Shown here piece after piece: positions 62,870 through 64,000 of a stretch of 64,000 bases of DNA. The stretch is from positions 1,302,001 through 1,366,000 of the forward strand of contig MCGE01000001.1 of the NCBI GenBank assembly GCA_002105175.1, in the 5' to 3' direction. Under the pieces are notes generated by a model. That model searched no databases. It saw nothing but the letters and a program-made list of their open reading frames with translations, and had not been told where the DNA came from. The first letter of the stretch is position 1. Every line of letters begins with the position of its first letter. The DNA comes from Absidia repens. Its lineage: Eukaryota > Mucoromycota > Mucoromycetes > Mucorales > Cunninghamellaceae. The translations under genes were made by a program, and so were the position numbers.

Positions 62870-63622
62870 ATGGCAACTGATCCTTCAAAATATGTTTACA
62901 ATCACACCATGATCCGTGTCAAGGATCCAAAAGCTTCTGTTGAATTTTACGAAAAAGTACTTGGAATGAAGTAAGTAAGATAGCGCGAATATTTGACATG
63001 GTGTTAATTTCCCTCCGTCCCTTTGGTTTTAGTGGCTTACTTTTATATCAATATATATTCATATAGAAATATCTACAAGGAGGACTTCGAAAGTGGGAAG
63101 TTTACTGTTTACTTCTTCGTTTATACTGATAATGTCCCTGAAACAGAAAAGGAAAGGAAACGAATGGTCTTCACAAGCTCCGGTGTATTGGAATTGACTC
63201 AGTAAGTAAAAAAAAGAAGAAGTATGTTCAATGTATGCTTATAAAGACAGTGGTTTGCTTATCGAATCGACATATGGACATATAGTAACTGGGGTACCGA
63301 AAACCAGGCCGACTTTAAATACTGCACTGGAAACGACGCGGAAAGCAAAGGATTCGGCCATATTGCGCTCCTTGTGGACGACATCGAAGCTGCCTGTGAA
63401 CGTGCGGAGAAACTCAACGTTAAATTCGTCAAACGCTTGACTGATGGAAAGATGAAAAACATTGCTTTTATTGCTGACCCTGATGGTTACTGGGTAGAGG
63501 TAATAAACTACTATATGATGGGGTGCTGATGATGATGAAAATATGAGTGTACTGACTTCTTTTTTTGGTGATATATATAGTTTATTCAAAACCCTTTGAT
63601 CTCTGACAAGTATGCTATTTAG
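62870..63622 (+). CDS. GLO1: Glyoxalase I (lactoylglutathione lyase)
   Basis: Four exons (62870-62970, 63067-63201, 63286-63499, 63581-63622) give 163 residues, the single-domain bacterial/eukaryote length. Conserved parts are 'NHTMIRVKDPKASVEFYEKV', 'SGVLELTHNWGTE', 'GFGHIALLVDDIEAAC' and 'IADPDGYWVEFIQNP'. The metal ligands expected for the family are present: His12, Glu76, His104 and Glu150. The enzyme turns the hemithioacetal of methylglyoxal and glutathione into lactoylglutathione, in the cytosol. All introns are short with standard borders. The context 'cgccATGG' fits the start codon. Confidence 0.95.
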
Positions 63623-64000
63623 TTTAGTTTAGTTTATTTACATGATTTAATATTATTATTGTTTTTGTCTTTTTTTTTTTTTTTTCTTTTGTGTGTGTTT
63701 ACATGAATATGTTAATAAAAAGTCAAAATTATGTATGATTCTATTCTTGTAGTTGATTGGAGAAAATGAAACGGGAATAAATGGATTTGAATGGGGGGTA
63801 CCATTTTTAGCAAAATGTATATTATAGTTTAGTGATTATTTATTATTGATTGATGCTGGGAACAGAGGTGGTCACAGGACAAGGTTTTTGAAAATATAGT
63901 TGTATAATAGGTATTAGTTGATGATTTCGAGGAAACTGTACCCTGTCGTATATACGTTGATGACGATGCCTAATGACGATAACTGACCGGATAAAGGATA
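63623..64000. other. 3' region of GLO1 and window end
   Basis: This is T-rich 3' sequence with AATAAAA at 63,713. An ORF on the minus strand (63,239-63,589) overlaps GLO1 exons and is a shadow. No gene start is seen before the window ends. Confidence 0.5.

Noticed and set aside
62506..62880. 124-codon ORF just before GLO1
   Set aside because: It reads through the GLO1 promoter and start out of frame and has no domain.

Overview
This 64 kb window is nuclear DNA from an AT-rich, intron-rich filamentous fungus, most likely an early-diverging one of the Mucoromycota/Mucorales type. The supporting signs are very short introns (about 40-160 nt) with clean GTAAGT...TAG borders in almost every gene, long T-rich promoters, AATAAA-rich 3' regions, and a gene set typical of fungi: Atg2, a PAS-GATA regulator, a Gti1/Pac2 (WOPR) regulator, an OPT transporter and a Ytp1 membrane protein. 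I cannot name the species from sequence alone. Exons were joined by hand, and every gene model listed as CDS keeps frame across all its junctions, except for one base apparently missing in HSP60 and one suspected near the end of the Ytp1 gene.

Left third (1-20.9 kb), densely packed: a small secreted Kre9/Knh1-like protein (-), a Ytp1-like multispanning membrane protein (-), an arrestin-like trafficking adaptor (+), a PAS plus GATA zinc-finger transcription factor (+), cytosolic prolyl-tRNA synthetase (+), mitochondrial ribosomal protein mS33 (-), replicative helicase subunit MCM7 (+) and an alpha/beta hydrolase of the Eeb1/Eht1/ABHD3 type (-).

Middle (20.9-46.4 kb): a 4 kb gene-free block with repeats, an OPT oligopeptide transporter (+), a 2.1 kb repeat-bearing gap, the 14-exon ATG2 autophagy gene (-) divergent from a DUF3020-type nuclear protein (+), an F-box/UBP-zinc-finger/DUSP-like protein (+), a 2.9 kb repeat-bearing gap and a heat-shock-factor-type regulator with a long polyasparagine tract (-).

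Right third (46.4-64 kb): a decayed or unresolved multi-exon gene (-), the 39-residue OST4 subunit of oligosaccharyltransferase (-), mitochondrial HSP60 with an apparent one-base deletion (+), a repeat-bearing gap, a 14-3-3 protein with two micro-exons (-), a WOPR-domain regulator (-), mitochondrial methionyl-tRNA formyltransferase (+) and glyoxalase I (+).

The genes do not form a pathway cluster; this is an ordinary housekeeping and regulatory neighbourhood. The most notable unexplained signal is a dispersed repeat family of roughly 350-600 bp. It has at least five recognisable copies, confined to the long gaps, with a conserved core, a CACGTG-containing box at one end and an AATAAA-rich end at the other. 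A separate GC-richer tandem repeat (three units of about 110 bp) lies at 22.1-22.4 kb. I saw no tRNA, rRNA, CRISPR array or autonomous transposon gene.
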